A stretch of DNA of 64,000 bases from Gudongella sp. (GCA_024649995.1 JANKMX010000005.1:1-64000), one strand, 5' to 3'. Positions 1 through 9,416 are shown, numbered from the stretch's first letter. A program made the numbers and translations. The notes: a model not told the origin generated them from the letters alone.

Positions 1-1
1 A

Positions 2-283
2 ACCTGGAGGGTAACCCAGTCTGGTGATTATTCCTCTGATGATACCAGAATGACCAAAACCGGCAACAAGTACCTGAGATACTACCTTATTGAAGCTGCC
101 AACAGTGTCAAGAACCATGTTCCTGAGTACAGGGATTTCTACAACAAGAAGTATGGTGAAGTTACAACCCATTGTCATAAAAGAGCACTCGCACTTACAT
201 CTCGTAAACTGGTTCGTCTGATTTTTGGCTTGCTGACTAAAAATCAAATCTACTCCAGCAGTAAAGTTGGAGAGATACAATAG
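2..283 (+). mobile_element. IS110-family transposase, C-terminal part (5' end outside window)
   Basis: The frame is open from nt 2: TWRVTQSGDYSSDDTRMTKTGNKYLRYYLIEAANSVKNHVPEYRDFYNKKYGEV..., which resembles the C-terminal Transposase_20 region of IS110/IS116/IS902 elements. Confidence 0.85.
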
Positions 284-505
284 AATATTTTCTGATTTTT
301 AGCCTGTTTTTTCTTGAAAATCCTAGGTTCTGTTTGTGTTGTCCTCCTTTAGCTCATCTGGATGATTTATTCAAAAATCTCTTCTTGACATATTACCAGA
401 TTGCTTTTTATAGTATGTTAACTATATTCTATCATAAATCTGAAAAACAGTAAGGATAAATATTGCATTTTAATTGTTTTCCATGGAAATATTTTTCACC
501 TGTGG

Positions 506-511
506 TACAAT
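506..511 (+). promoter_or_regulatory. candidate -10 (TACAAT) for mgsA
   Basis: TACAAT upstream of AGGAGGGG RBS and the mgsA ATG; -35 not clear. Confidence 0.35.
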
Positions 512-534
512 CATAGCATGAGGAGGGGATATGG

Positions 535-1005
535 ATGGTAGGAGCAAGGTCAATACTGGGGAAAAAGAAGAAAATTGCCCTTATAGCCCATGACAACATG
601 AAAAAGGAGCTGATTGAATGGGTCAGGGAGAACAAGGAGATTCTTTCAGGGCATCATCTTGTTGGAACAGGTACAACTTCAAGGCTTATTGAGGAAAGGA
701 CAGGTCTTCCCGTAAGAGGCTACATGTCAGGCCCATTTGGAGGAGACCAGCAGGTTGGCGCCAGAATAGCAGAGGGAGCAATAGACTTTATGATATTCTT
801 CTGGGATCCCTTGGAAGCCCAGCCCCATGATCCGGATGTAAAGGCTCTTTTGAGGATAGCGGTTCTCTATGATATCCCCGTTGCAAACAATAGGGCATCG
901 GCAGATTTCATACTGACCTCCCCATATATGGACAAGGAGTACGAAAGACACCTGTTTGACTTTGAAAATGTGTTAAAGGACAGGGTTAGACTCTTCAACA
1001 AGTAG
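535..1005 (+). CDS. mgsA: methylglyoxal synthase
   Basis: KKIALIAHDNMKKELIEWV...GTGTTSRLIEERTGL...SGPFGGDQQVGARIAEG..FFWDPLEAQPHDPDVKALLRIAVLYDIPVANNRASADF; RBS AGGAGGGG. Confidence 0.96.
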   Translation: MVGARSILGKKKKIALIAHDNMKKELIEWVRENKEILSGHHLVGTGTTSRLIEERTGLPVRGYMSGPFGGDQQVGARIAEGAIDFMIFFWDPLEAQPHDPDVKALLRIAVLYDIPVANNRASADFILTSPYMDKEYERHLFDFENVLKDRVRLFNK

Positions 1006-1061
1006 AATTGTCAGAAAAGCATATGAATTCCGGTAATTTTTTGCAAATTGGCAAAAATCCC

Positions 1062-1090
1062 TTGCAATTTAGCGATAAAGGTGTTATTAT
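1062..1090 (+). promoter_or_regulatory. sigma-A-like promoter of csp (TTGCAA-17-TATTAT)
   Basis: TTGCAA 1062-1067, 17-nt spacer, TATTAT 1085-1090; implies ~125-nt 5' UTR. Confidence 0.6.
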
Positions 1091-1223
1091 GAACATGAGC
1101 TTTAATTCAGGAGTAATAAAAAGAAACAACAATTTTGGTTTACCTTTTCAGAGTATAACTCAAATTTATTGTTGTAAAGGTTACATGAATTAAAGAAATA
1201 AATAAATTTTTGGAGGTTATGCA

Positions 1224-1421
1224 ATGAAAGGTACAGTAAAATGGTTTAACGCAGAAAAAGGATTTGGATTCATTACAACTGAGGAAGGCAATGACGTATT
1301 TGCTCACTACTCACAAATTCAAAAAGACGGCTTCAAGACTCTTGAAGAAGGTCAAGAAGTAGAGTTCAACGTAGTTGAAGGTCAAAAAGGTCTTCAAGCA
1401 GAAGATATCACAGTTCTTTAA
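1224..1421 (+). CDS. csp: cold-shock protein, CspA/CspB family
   Basis: [56 protein letters not shown] motifs intact. Confidence 0.97.
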   Translation: MKGTVKWFNAEKGFGFITTEEGNDVFAHYSQIQKDGFKTLEEGQEVEFNVVEGQKGLQAEDITVL

Positions 1422-1432
1422 TTAGAACCCAC

Positions 1433-1461
1433 AGCCTCCCGGATCATTCCGGGAGGCTTTT
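1433..1461 (+). terminator. rho-independent terminator after csp
   Basis: AGCCTCCCGGA-TCAT-TCCGGGAGGCT followed by TTT. Confidence 0.85.
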
Positions 1462-1540
1462 AAATGATACGGATAGAGGTTTGACAAGGCATCGGGCCTG
1501 TGTTAAGGTTTAAAGGAATATATTTTAAAGGAGAGATTAG

Positions 1541-2287
1541 ATGACTGACCAACAATTGGTTGCAGTAGTTAATGGCAAGGAAATATCGAGGGGAGACGTT
1601 CTGAAGTTCCTTAACGACATGGGACCTCAGGTGGCCATGCAGTTCCAATCCCCAGAGGGAATAAAGAGAGTTATTGAGGAAATGGTTAATCAGGAGCTTC
1701 TTTATCTTGATGCCCTTGACCAGAATATGAATCAGGAGCCTGAGTTCAAGGAGACACTTGAAGCAACTGAGAAGAACCTTCTTAAGGGCTATGCCTTCAG
1801 CAAGCTTGTTGAGGGAATAGATGCCCAGGAGGAAGAGATGAAGGAATTCTTCCAGGAAAACAAGGCTGCATTCAGCCAGCCAGAAACCCTTAAGGCAAGC
1901 CATATCCTTGTTGACGAAGAGGACAAGGCCAAGGAGATCATCCAGGAGCTTAACGGAGGACTTGCATTTGAAGAGGCAGCGGCCAGCTACTCATCATGTC
2001 CTTCCAAGGAAGCAGGAGGAGCCTTGGGTGAATTTGGCAGAGGCCAAATGGTACCTGAGTTTGAGGAAGCGGCCTTTAACATGGAAATCGGATCCATATC
2101 AGAGCCTGTAAAGACACAGTTTGGCTACCACATCATCAAGGTGGATGCAAAGAACCAGGCAGCGGAGCCAGATTTCGAAGAGGTTAAGGACCAGGTTCAG
2201 CAGCAGATTCTTGCAAGAAAGCAGGAAGAGAAGTACCAGAACAAGATATCAGGACTTAAGGTTAAGTACCCTGTAGAAATCTACTAG
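1541..2287 (+). CDS. parvulin-type peptidylprolyl isomerase (PrsA/SurA-like)
   Basis: LKASHILVDEEDKAKEIIQELNGGLAFEEAAASYSSCPSKEAGGALGEFGRGQMVPEFEEAAFNMEIGSISEPVKTQFGYHIIKV; no obvious signal peptide. Confidence 0.92.
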   Translation: MTDQQLVAVVNGKEISRGDVLKFLNDMGPQVAMQFQSPEGIKRVIEEMVNQELLYLDALDQNMNQEPEFKETLEATEKNLLKGYAFSKLVEGIDAQEEEMKEFFQENKAAFSQPETLKASHILVDEEDKAKEIIQELNGGLAFEEAAASYSSCPSKEAGGALGEFGRGQMVPEFEEAAFNMEIGSISEPVKTQFGYHIIKVDAKNQAAEPDFEEVKDQVQQQILARKQEEKYQNKISGLKVKYPVEIY

Positions 2288-2294
2288 ACGATTT

Positions 2295-2338
2295 AAAAAT
2301 CACCTTTCGGAAAATGATTCCGTCAGGTGATTTTTTTT
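2295..2338 (+). terminator. terminator after PPIase gene
   Basis: AAAAATCACCT...AGGTGATTTTTTTT stem with inner CGGAA/TTCCG. Confidence 0.7.
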
Positions 2339-2341
2339 CGC

Positions 2342-3358
2342 CTATCTGTAGGCCCTGAAATACTGGTCAGGGTATCTTGCCTCAATTCCATGGGAATGAA
2401 TATTGTTCAGGACCCAGTTTGGATTTCTCAGAAGCTCCCTTCCAAGGGCAACAAGGTCAGCCCGTCCGTTCTGGAGGATTTCCTCAACCTGGTCCATTTC
2501 CTTGATCAGGCCTACGGCAATTGTGGGTGTTCCACATTCCCTTTTGATCTTTTCGGCGTACTGGACCTGGTAGCCTGGGTAGAGGTTCATATTGGCAGGT
2601 GCGATGGCACCTGTGCTCACATGGACCATGTGGATAAGGTCCTTTACCTGGTCCACAATCCTCACAATCTCATCCCCGTCTATCCCACCTGGCAGGTAGT
2701 CTGTTGCAGAGACCCTTATGATCAAGGGCTTGTCCTCAGGCCAAACCTCCTTTACTGCATGAAGCACCTCCCTGAGGAACCTGGTCCTGTTGACCAGTGA
2801 CCCTCCGTACATATCCTCCCTCCTGTTTGTGATGGGAGACAGGAACTCATGTATAAGATAGCCGTGGGCAGCGTGTATCTCCAAAAGGTCATAGCCTGCA
2901 ATGAGAGCCCTCCTTGCAGCGTCCCTGAAGCTTTGGACCACCTCATTGATTTCATCCATGGTCAGGTCTCTTGGAGTCCTGTAGTCCTCTGAGAAGGGTA
3001 TGGCAGAGGGTGCCACTGGGTTGTCCGAAGCTGATTCTGATTTCCTTCCTGCATGGGCAAGCTGAATTCCGGCTCTTGCTCCGTAGCCCTTTATGATTTC
3101 CACCAGGTCCTTCACTCCCGGTATATGGTCGTCAGACCAAAGTCCCAAATCCCTGTCGGAGATCCGTCCCCTGGGCTCTACTGCGGTTGCCTCCTGTATT
3201 ATCAGTCCGACACCACCAATGGCCCTTGCTCCGTAGTGCATTTTGTGGAATTCCTTTACAGCTCCAGTGTCGTCGCTGGAGTACATGCACATGGGGGGCA
3301 TGACTATCCTATTACTTAGCTCCAGCCCATGTATACTGTATTTTTCAAAAGTTTTCAT
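2342..3358 (-). CDS. NADH:flavin oxidoreductase / NADPH dehydrogenase, Old Yellow Enzyme family (YqjM/NamA-like)
   Basis: LSNRIVMPPMCMYSSDDTGAVKEFHKMHYGARAIGGVGLIIQEATAV...IQLAHAGRK...EIHAAHGYLIHEFLSPITNRREDMYGGSLVNRTRFLREV. Confidence 0.95.
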   Translation of the reverse strand: MKTFEKYSIHGLELSNRIVMPPMCMYSSDDTGAVKEFHKMHYGARAIGGVGLIIQEATAVEPRGRISDRDLGLWSDDHIPGVKDLVEIIKGYGARAGIQLAHAGRKSESASDNPVAPSAIPFSEDYRTPRDLTMDEINEVVQSFRDAARRALIAGYDLLEIHAAHGYLIHEFLSPITNRREDMYGGSLVNRTRFLREVLHAVKEVWPEDKPLIIRVSATDYLPGGIDGDEIVRIVDQVKDLIHMVHVSTGAIAPANMNLYPGYQVQYAEKIKRECGTPTIAVGLIKEMDQVEEILQNGRADLVALGRELLRNPNWVLNNIHSHGIEARYPDQYFRAYR

Positions 3359-3509
3359 CCTTTTATCACCTCGTTTTCATTTATACCACTAAATACTGTA
3401 ATAATATCATTTAAGTTTTGTGTATCTAAATAATATTGAATTAATCATCCAAAATGTGGTATTAATATAGTATGGAATTTATTACTTATATCAACTTGGA
3501 GGTGATCTT

Positions 3510-4493
3510 TTGTTTTCAGATCTGGTGTCAAAATACTTTATTAAGCAGAAAATGATGAGAACTGTAATAGTCTCACTTATTCCACTTCTGCTGGTGGCTA
3601 CATATTATTTCGGTTTGAGGGTATTATTATTGTTATTTGTGGTTGGAGTATTCGGTATAGGAACAGAATACCTTTACGAAAAGAAGAACAACAAAAAGGT
3701 TTCGGAGGCGGTCCTGATAACCATTATGCTATACACAATGACTCTTCCGCCGTCAACGCCGTTCTGGATTGCGGCAGTGGGGATTGTTTTTGGTGTACTT
3801 TTCGGCAAGATGGTCTTTGGAGGCTTCGGAAAGAACATTTTCAATCCTGCCTTGGTTGCCAGGGCTTTTGTTTATGTTTCATTCCCAGAGCCACTTACAA
3901 TTCAGTGGACCAATCCGTCTGCGGGATTTCCGGGAGGCTTTGCCACATATCTTAACGAGGGAATAGAGATGGTTTCAACGGCAACACCAATGCTGCTATA
4001 CAGGGACTCTGGAGCTACACTTCCCTTTATGGACCTACTGATTGGAAACGTTTCAGGATCGATCGGAGAGACAAGTGCCATTGTGGTTCTTTTGGCTGGA
4101 GCCTACCTTATCTATAAGAAGGTTGCATCATGGGAGATCATGGCGGGCTGTCTTCTTGGCTTTACGGTATTGAGCTCAATCCTTTACTTTGCAGGTGTCC
4201 CATCAGTACCGAACCCACTTTACGGACTTGTGGCGGGAGGCTTTCTTTTTGGTACCGTCTTTATGGCTACCGACCCTGTTTCAGGCACAAAGACCAAGGA
4301 GGGCAAGTGGATCTACGGCATCATAATTGGGGTTGTAACTGTTATAATCAGAGGCTTCGCCCTCTTTGCAGGTGGGGTCATGTTTGCAATACTGGTTGGA
4401 AACACCTTCTCGCCAATCATTGACGAGAGCGTGAAGGCATACAAGAACTACAGGAAGGAAAAGGCTGAAGGCAAGAAAGAGGTGACAGCATGA
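3510..4493 (+). CDS. Rnf/Nqr complex membrane subunit RnfD/NqrB-type
   Basis: Polytopic; FGGFGKNIFNPALVARAF; flavinylation-like site EMVSTATP; 327 aa (RnfD-like length); TTG start after GGAGGTGAT RBS. Confidence 0.93.
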   Translation: MFSDLVSKYFIKQKMMRTVIVSLIPLLLVATYYFGLRVLLLLFVVGVFGIGTEYLYEKKNNKKVSEAVLITIMLYTMTLPPSTPFWIAAVGIVFGVLFGKMVFGGFGKNIFNPALVARAFVYVSFPEPLTIQWTNPSAGFPGGFATYLNEGIEMVSTATPMLLYRDSGATLPFMDLLIGNVSGSIGETSAIVVLLAGAYLIYKKVASWEIMAGCLLGFTVLSSILYFAGVPSVPNPLYGLVAGGFLFGTVFMATDPVSGTKTKEGKWIYGIIIGVVTVIIRGFALFAGGVMFAILVGNTFSPIIDESVKAYKNYRKEKAEGKKEVTA

Positions 4494-5080
4494 AAAAGAC
4501 ATTCTGGTACCCAATAGTTTTCATGGCTCTTCTCACGGCCATCTTCACCTTTGTACTGGCATACATGGACTATGCCACAGCTGATAGGGTGGCAGCAAAT
4601 GAGGAGTACGAGCTTCAGACAAAGATACTCTATGTATTCGACATACCCTATGAGGATGACAGTGTAGAAGGGGTTGACCAGCTTTTCAACGAGAAGATTA
4701 GCCTGGAGGATGACGTGTACATATACCAGGAGGGAGATTCCACTGAAGGCTACGCATTTCCAGTAGCAGGCTCGGGCCTGTGGGGAAGTATAGTTGGATA
4801 TGTTGGAATTTCAGAGGACTACAATACAATTCTAGGTCTTACCTTCACCCAGCAATCAGAGACACCGGGACTTGGTGGAAGGATTGAGGAGGAGGAATTC
4901 CTCAGTCAGTTCAGAGGACTTGACATAGCGGATGCCTCGGAGGAGGAGTACGTGGTCTACAGCCCGGCTCCAGGGGGTAACGTGGATGCAATAGCCGGAG
5001 CGACCTTGACATCAAAATCAGTTGCAAACTTTATGAATGACGATATTCATAGTTTTTTGCAGGAAAGAAGGGGGGAATAG
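4490..5080 (+). CDS. Rnf/Nqr complex subunit RnfG/NqrC-type (FMN-binding)
   Basis: N-terminal TM; GLTFTQQSETPGLGGRIEEEEFLSQF...VDAIAGATLTSKSV (FMN-attachment region); 196 aa; overlaps previous stop (ATGA). Confidence 0.92.
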   Translation: MKKTFWYPIVFMALLTAIFTFVLAYMDYATADRVAANEEYELQTKILYVFDIPYEDDSVEGVDQLFNEKISLEDDVYIYQEGDSTEGYAFPVAGSGLWGSIVGYVGISEDYNTILGLTFTQQSETPGLGGRIEEEEFLSQFRGLDIADASEEEYVVYSPAPGGNVDAIAGATLTSKSVANFMNDDIHSFLQERRGE

Positions 5081-5083
5081 GTC

Positions 5084-5704
5084 ATGGCTAAGCAGAAATC
5101 AAGAGAGATTTTTTCAATGGGTATATGGCTTGACAACCCGATCCTAAGACAGCTGATCGGCATATGCTCGGCCCTAGCCGTAACCAACCTGATGGTCAAT
5201 TCCCTTGTAATGGGTATTGGACTGACATTTGTAACGGCGTTTTCATCACTGACCATTTCCGCAATCAGACATTTCACACCAAAGCACATCAGGATGATGG
5301 TTCAGGTTCTTATAATAGCGGCATATGTAATAATGGTGGATATATTCCTTAAGGCCTACATGCCTGAAATGAGCAAGGCTCTTGGACCCTACATAGGTCT
5401 GATCATAACAAACTGTATCATCATGGGTAGGGCAGAGGCCTATGCCCAGAAGAACCCACCCCTTCCGGCATTCTATGACGGAGTTGCTAACGGAATCGGC
5501 TACACGGGAGTTCTTCTCTTTATAGCATTCTTCAGAGAGCTTCTTGGATTTGGAAGTCTGTTTGGAATCCAGATATTTGGAGACTGGTGGACTGCATGGA
5601 CAATCATGATAATGCCGCCTAGCGCATTCTTCCTGTTGGCCATTGCAATCTGGATTGCATATAACCTAAGGGAAAAGTATCAAAGTGAGGGGGCCAAATC
5701 ATGA
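5084..5704 (+). CDS. Rnf/Nqr complex subunit RnfE/NqrD-type
   Basis: [43 protein letters not shown]...[20 protein letters not shown]. Confidence 0.94.
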   Translation: MAKQKSREIFSMGIWLDNPILRQLIGICSALAVTNLMVNSLVMGIGLTFVTAFSSLTISAIRHFTPKHIRMMVQVLIIAAYVIMVDIFLKAYMPEMSKALGPYIGLIITNCIIMGRAEAYAQKNPPLPAFYDGVANGIGYTGVLLFIAFFRELLGFGSLFGIQIFGDWWTAWTIMIMPPSAFFLLAIAIWIAYNLREKYQSEGAKS

Positions 5705-6291
5705 TTGAACTGAATCCATTTGTAATATTCATAGCGGCAATATTCACTAACAATATGATTCTGTCCAACTTCCTGGGAATGTGCTCCTTTGTTGCGGTTT
5801 CCAAGGAGATCAACACTTCACTTGGTCTGGGACAGGCTGTAACCTTTGTACTTGCAGGTACGTCAATAATCAATTACCTGGTTTACCATTACCTGCTGCT
5901 TCCGTACAATCTGGAGTTTTTGAGATTCATCATATTCATAATAAGTATAGCTGCCTTTGTACAGCTGATTGAGATGATTCTGGAAAGGTATATACCTAAC
6001 CTTTACTATGCACTTGGTATCTTCCTTCCGCTAATAACCGTAAACTGTGCCATCCTTGGTGTATCCCTGTTTATGGTGATCCGTGACTACACCTTCCTGC
6101 AGTCATTTGGCTTTGCAGTTGGATCGGGCCTTGGCTGGACCCTTGCGATTGTCGCCCTTGCAGGAATAAGACAGAAGCTCAAGAGAGCAAGCGTTCCAAA
6201 GGGACTTGAAGGCCCTGGCATCACCCTGATTGTTACAGGCTTGATGGCATTGGCATTCATAGGGTTCTCAGGAATCGTACAAATATCTTAG
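5701..6291 (+). CDS. Rnf/Nqr complex subunit RnfA/NqrE-type
   Basis: [23 protein letters not shown]...[21 protein letters not shown]. Confidence 0.94.
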   Translation: MIELNPFVIFIAAIFTNNMILSNFLGMCSFVAVSKEINTSLGLGQAVTFVLAGTSIINYLVYHYLLLPYNLEFLRFIIFIISIAAFVQLIEMILERYIPNLYYALGIFLPLITVNCAILGVSLFMVIRDYTFLQSFGFAVGSGLGWTLAIVALAGIRQKLKRASVPKGLEGPGITLIVTGLMALAFIGFSGIVQIS

Positions 6292-6302
6292 GGGGGGATT
6301 AG

Positions 6303-7400
6303 ATGAGTTCAATAGTAATCTCAACCGTATCCATTTCGGTAATTACGGCATTGTTCGCAGTGCTTTTGACAATAGCTGATAGGACAATAGGAAACTACGG
6401 TCAGGTGACAATGACAATAAACGACGACAAGCAATTCACAGTTGACGGAGGCTCATCCCTTCTTTCCACCTTGATAGAGGAAAAGATATTCATACCCTCT
6501 GCATGTGGAGGTAAGGGAACCTGTGGCTACTGCAAGGTCCAGATACTTGATGGTGGAGGACCTGTTCTGGCAACGGAAACCCCATTTATGACCGAGGAGG
6601 AGCTTGCAAACAATGTAAGACTATCCTGTCAGTGCAAGGTAAAACAGGACATAAGGATTCAGATTCCAGAGGAGCTGTTCAACGTCAAGGAGTTTGAAGT
6701 CACTGTTGAAGCCATTGAAGACCTGACGGATGTGATCAAGAAGCTTCGGTTCAAGCTCCCTGAGGGAGAGGAGATCAACTTCAAGCCTGGACAGTATGTG
6801 CAGCTTAAGGCTCCCCTTTATGAAGGAAATGACGAGGAGGTTTACAGAGCCTACTCCATAGCCTCATCTCCACTGGAGAAGGGATATGTGGAGCTTGTCA
6901 TCGGCTTTGTACCTGAGGGTATTGCAACAACCTATGTTCACCACCATCTTGAGGTTGGTGACAAGGCAACCATAAACGGACCATTTGGAGACTTCTACTA
7001 CCAGGACAATGACAGGGAAATGGTCATGGTTGCGGTTGGTACGGGAGTTGCGCCCATACTGTCACTTCTTAACTTTATGAGATCAAAGGGAATCGACAGA
7101 AAGGCAAGATTCTATTTTGGAGCAAAAACTCCATCAGACCTCTTTATGCTGGATTATTTCAAGCAGCTTGAGGAGGACCTGCCTGACTTTAAGTTCATAC
7201 CTTGTCTTTCCCGTGTTGGGGAAGAGGATGGATGGGATGGCTTCAAGGGTCGTGTCAACAACGCCATTGATGAAATGCTTCAGGAAGGCGAGGGCAAGGA
7301 GGCCTATCTTTGCGGTAACGAGCCCATGATCGACAGTGTCGTGAAGAGCCTTACTGAGAAGGGAATGCCAGAAAATCTGATCTACTACGACAAATTCTAG
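6303..7400 (+). CDS. NqrF-type NADH dehydrogenase subunit (TM + 2Fe-2S ferredoxin + FAD/NADH reductase)
   Basis: N-term TM; PSACGGKGTCGYCKVQIL...RLSCQCKV (2Fe-2S); RAYSIASSP (FAD); VAVGTGVAPILSLL (NAD). Confidence 0.93.
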   Translation: MSSIVISTVSISVITALFAVLLTIADRTIGNYGQVTMTINDDKQFTVDGGSSLLSTLIEEKIFIPSACGGKGTCGYCKVQILDGGGPVLATETPFMTEEELANNVRLSCQCKVKQDIRIQIPEELFNVKEFEVTVEAIEDLTDVIKKLRFKLPEGEEINFKPGQYVQLKAPLYEGNDEEVYRAYSIASSPLEKGYVELVIGFVPEGIATTYVHHHLEVGDKATINGPFGDFYYQDNDREMVMVAVGTGVAPILSLLNFMRSKGIDRKARFYFGAKTPSDLFMLDYFKQLEEDLPDFKFIPCLSRVGEEDGWDGFKGRVNNAIDEMLQEGEGKEAYLCGNEPMIDSVVKSLTEKGMPENLIYYDKF

Positions 7401-7406
7401 ATATTG

Positions 7407-7432
7407 ATCCCCCGAAAAATTCGGGGGATTTT
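7407..7432 (+). terminator. terminator of Rnf/Nqr-like operon
   Basis: ATCCCCCGAA-AAA-TTCGGGGGATTTT. Confidence 0.85.
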
Positions 7433-7504
7433 CATGTCCTTTAATGATACTATCCGCTATTCCTATATGGTATAATGAAGAGAGAGCCTATGGGGAGGGT
7501 TAAG

Positions 7505-8854
7505 ATGAAACTAGAGCTATTTGATTTTATTGACGAAACGTTGTCCCTTATTGAGGACAAGTCTGATGAGCTGGACAGGGTTGCCGGGGAGCTGGAAAAG
7601 TTCTTCAATGACAGCCTGTTCATAAAGGACCACTTTTTGAATGTAAACTACAGGATAAAATCCTCTGAGAGCCTTAAGGAGAAGATATTAAGGCACAACT
7701 TCTACCTTAAGTACGAAACTCCACAGAAGCTTGTGGATGACCTTTCTGACCTTATCGGGTTCAGGATTGAATGTAGGTTCATAGAGGATGAGGCAAAGAT
7801 ATATGAGGATATAGTCAAGCTTTTCAACAGGCGTGAGGAAGGAGGATACTACACCAATCCCCTCAACGAGAGCATATCCCTGCTACTTGACGAGAAGCAG
7901 CCACAGATACAGAAAAACGGCTTTGAGATCTACAAGATTGACGGAAAGTACTCCAAGGAGGGGGTAGTGGTCAACTTCGAGCTTCAGATCAAGTCAATGG
8001 TAAACGTGTTCTGGGGGGACATAGACCACAGGGTTCTTTACAAGAACTTCAACTACATGCTTACGGAGGATTTCTTCAGGGACATAATGTCATCAATAAA
8101 GGACAACCTTACCATGATCGACAGGCAGCTTATGCTTATATACAATCATCTAAGCAGCATGGATGCCAGCAGCACCCCTGCAAAAAGAGCCCAGATGAAG
8201 AGCCTGCTTTCAAAGATAATCCACGACATATACATTGTAAAGGTTAGGCACGAGGTTGGATTTGTCCTTGATTTCAAGAAGTCGACTGATGTCATAGTCA
8301 ACTTTGTTTTCATGAGGGTTGAGGATGGAAATGGAAGCTACAGCGAAAACTTCCTAAGGGTCATGAACAGGCTTAATGACATAGGCAAGAGCGACATTGA
8401 TTTCAACAACTATATAGAATTTGAAAGGGAGATCGGGTATGGCGACCAGTTCTCAAGAAAGTTTGGAAACAGGATTCTGGATGTTGTGAACAAGGACTTT
8501 CGTTGGAACCTCTTTTTCAAGATCATATATGAAATAGAAGAGGGAACAAATGCGGAGGACTTTGAGGGCTTTATGCACTACCTGAGATATCGTTACCGGG
8601 AGATAGTACAAAGGGCCATGGAGGGAATGAAGCTTCAGGATTCGGACAGGAGCGATATTGAGGACTGTCTCCTCATGTATATCTACGAAAGCTTCTATCC
8701 GGAGGCCAGCATTGACTTCATCAACAACTGCTCCATCGCAGCCCTTGGAAACAGACTACTCCATCTGATTGGACCACTCAACAGCTATGAAGACTGGCTG
8801 AGGAACAGGGAAACCATCAGAGAGGCAATAATTGAAATGGGAATGGTTGAATAG
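7505..8854 (+). CDS. RelA/SpoT-domain protein (putative small-alarmone-synthetase-type) with ~230-aa uncharacterised C-terminus
   Basis: YRIKSSESLKEKILRHN, DLSDLIGFRIECRF, FELQIKSMVNVFWGDIDHRVLYK match synthetase motifs; start moved to ATG 7505 after GGGGAGGG RBS. Confidence 0.82.
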   Translation: MKLELFDFIDETLSLIEDKSDELDRVAGELEKFFNDSLFIKDHFLNVNYRIKSSESLKEKILRHNFYLKYETPQKLVDDLSDLIGFRIECRFIEDEAKIYEDIVKLFNRREEGGYYTNPLNESISLLLDEKQPQIQKNGFEIYKIDGKYSKEGVVVNFELQIKSMVNVFWGDIDHRVLYKNFNYMLTEDFFRDIMSSIKDNLTMIDRQLMLIYNHLSSMDASSTPAKRAQMKSLLSKIIHDIYIVKVRHEVGFVLDFKKSTDVIVNFVFMRVEDGNGSYSENFLRVMNRLNDIGKSDIDFNNYIEFEREIGYGDQFSRKFGNRILDVVNKDFRWNLFFKIIYEIEEGTNAEDFEGFMHYLRYRYREIVQRAMEGMKLQDSDRSDIEDCLLMYIYESFYPEASIDFINNCSIAALGNRLLHLIGPLNSYEDWLRNRETIREAIIEMGMVE

Positions 8855-8924
8855 GAAAAACCAGTGATATTTCACCACTATTTGGGTATCAATGGAAGGG
8901 TAATCAAAAAGAAAGGGTGATCTT

Positions 8925-9416
8925 ATGTTAAAGGAAGAACTTAGTGTAATCAAGCAGGCTATCATGAACGAGGTAGAGGGCTTTGAATTTTACAGGATGG
9001 CAGCCAAGCAGGCAGGGGAAGGTGGAAGCCGGGATGCTTTTCTTGAGCTGGCAGGCGAGGAGAAAAAGCATATAGAATACCTTGAAGCCCTGTTTATAAA
9101 GATCAAGGACGGAATAGAGGACGAGAAGGAAATGGCATTTATGGAGGGTCCTCCATCACCGGGTATATACAAGTGGGACAAGCTTGACAAGGACCTGACT
9201 TCACTGGCCATGTCGGTCTTCAGCATAGGAATCCAAATGGAGAAGGATTCAGTTGACTTCTATACCAAGGCCAAGGAAGAAACTGAAATTGAGCAGGCAA
9301 GAAAGCTTTACGATACATTGATCAAATGGGAAAGAGTACATCTTGAGCAGTTTACAGAGCAGTACAATCTGTACAAGGAAGACTGGTGGGCAGACCAGGG
9401 CTTCGCACCGTTTTAA
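8925..9416 (+). CDS. ferritin-like / rubrerythrin-family protein without rubredoxin domain
   Basis: AIMNEVEGFEFYRMAAKQAG...LELAGEEKKHIEYLEAL...GIQMEKDSVDFYTKAKEET..LIKWERVHLEQF. Confidence 0.85.
   Translation: MLKEELSVIKQAIMNEVEGFEFYRMAAKQAGEGGSRDAFLELAGEEKKHIEYLEALFIKIKDGIEDEKEMAFMEGPPSPGIYKWDKLDKDLTSLAMSVFSIGIQMEKDSVDFYTKAKEETEIEQARKLYDTLIKWERVHLEQFTEQYNLYKEDWWADQGFAPF

Noticed and set aside
1008-1193. 61-aa ORF upstream of csp
   Set aside because: Covers the csp promoter and leader; no family match; more likely 5' UTR.
2327-2800. 157-aa plus-strand ORF antisense to the OYE gene
   Set aside because: Lies wholly antisense to a well-supported OYE coding frame; translation has no recognisable family and is Cys/Gly/His rich as expected for a shadow ORF.
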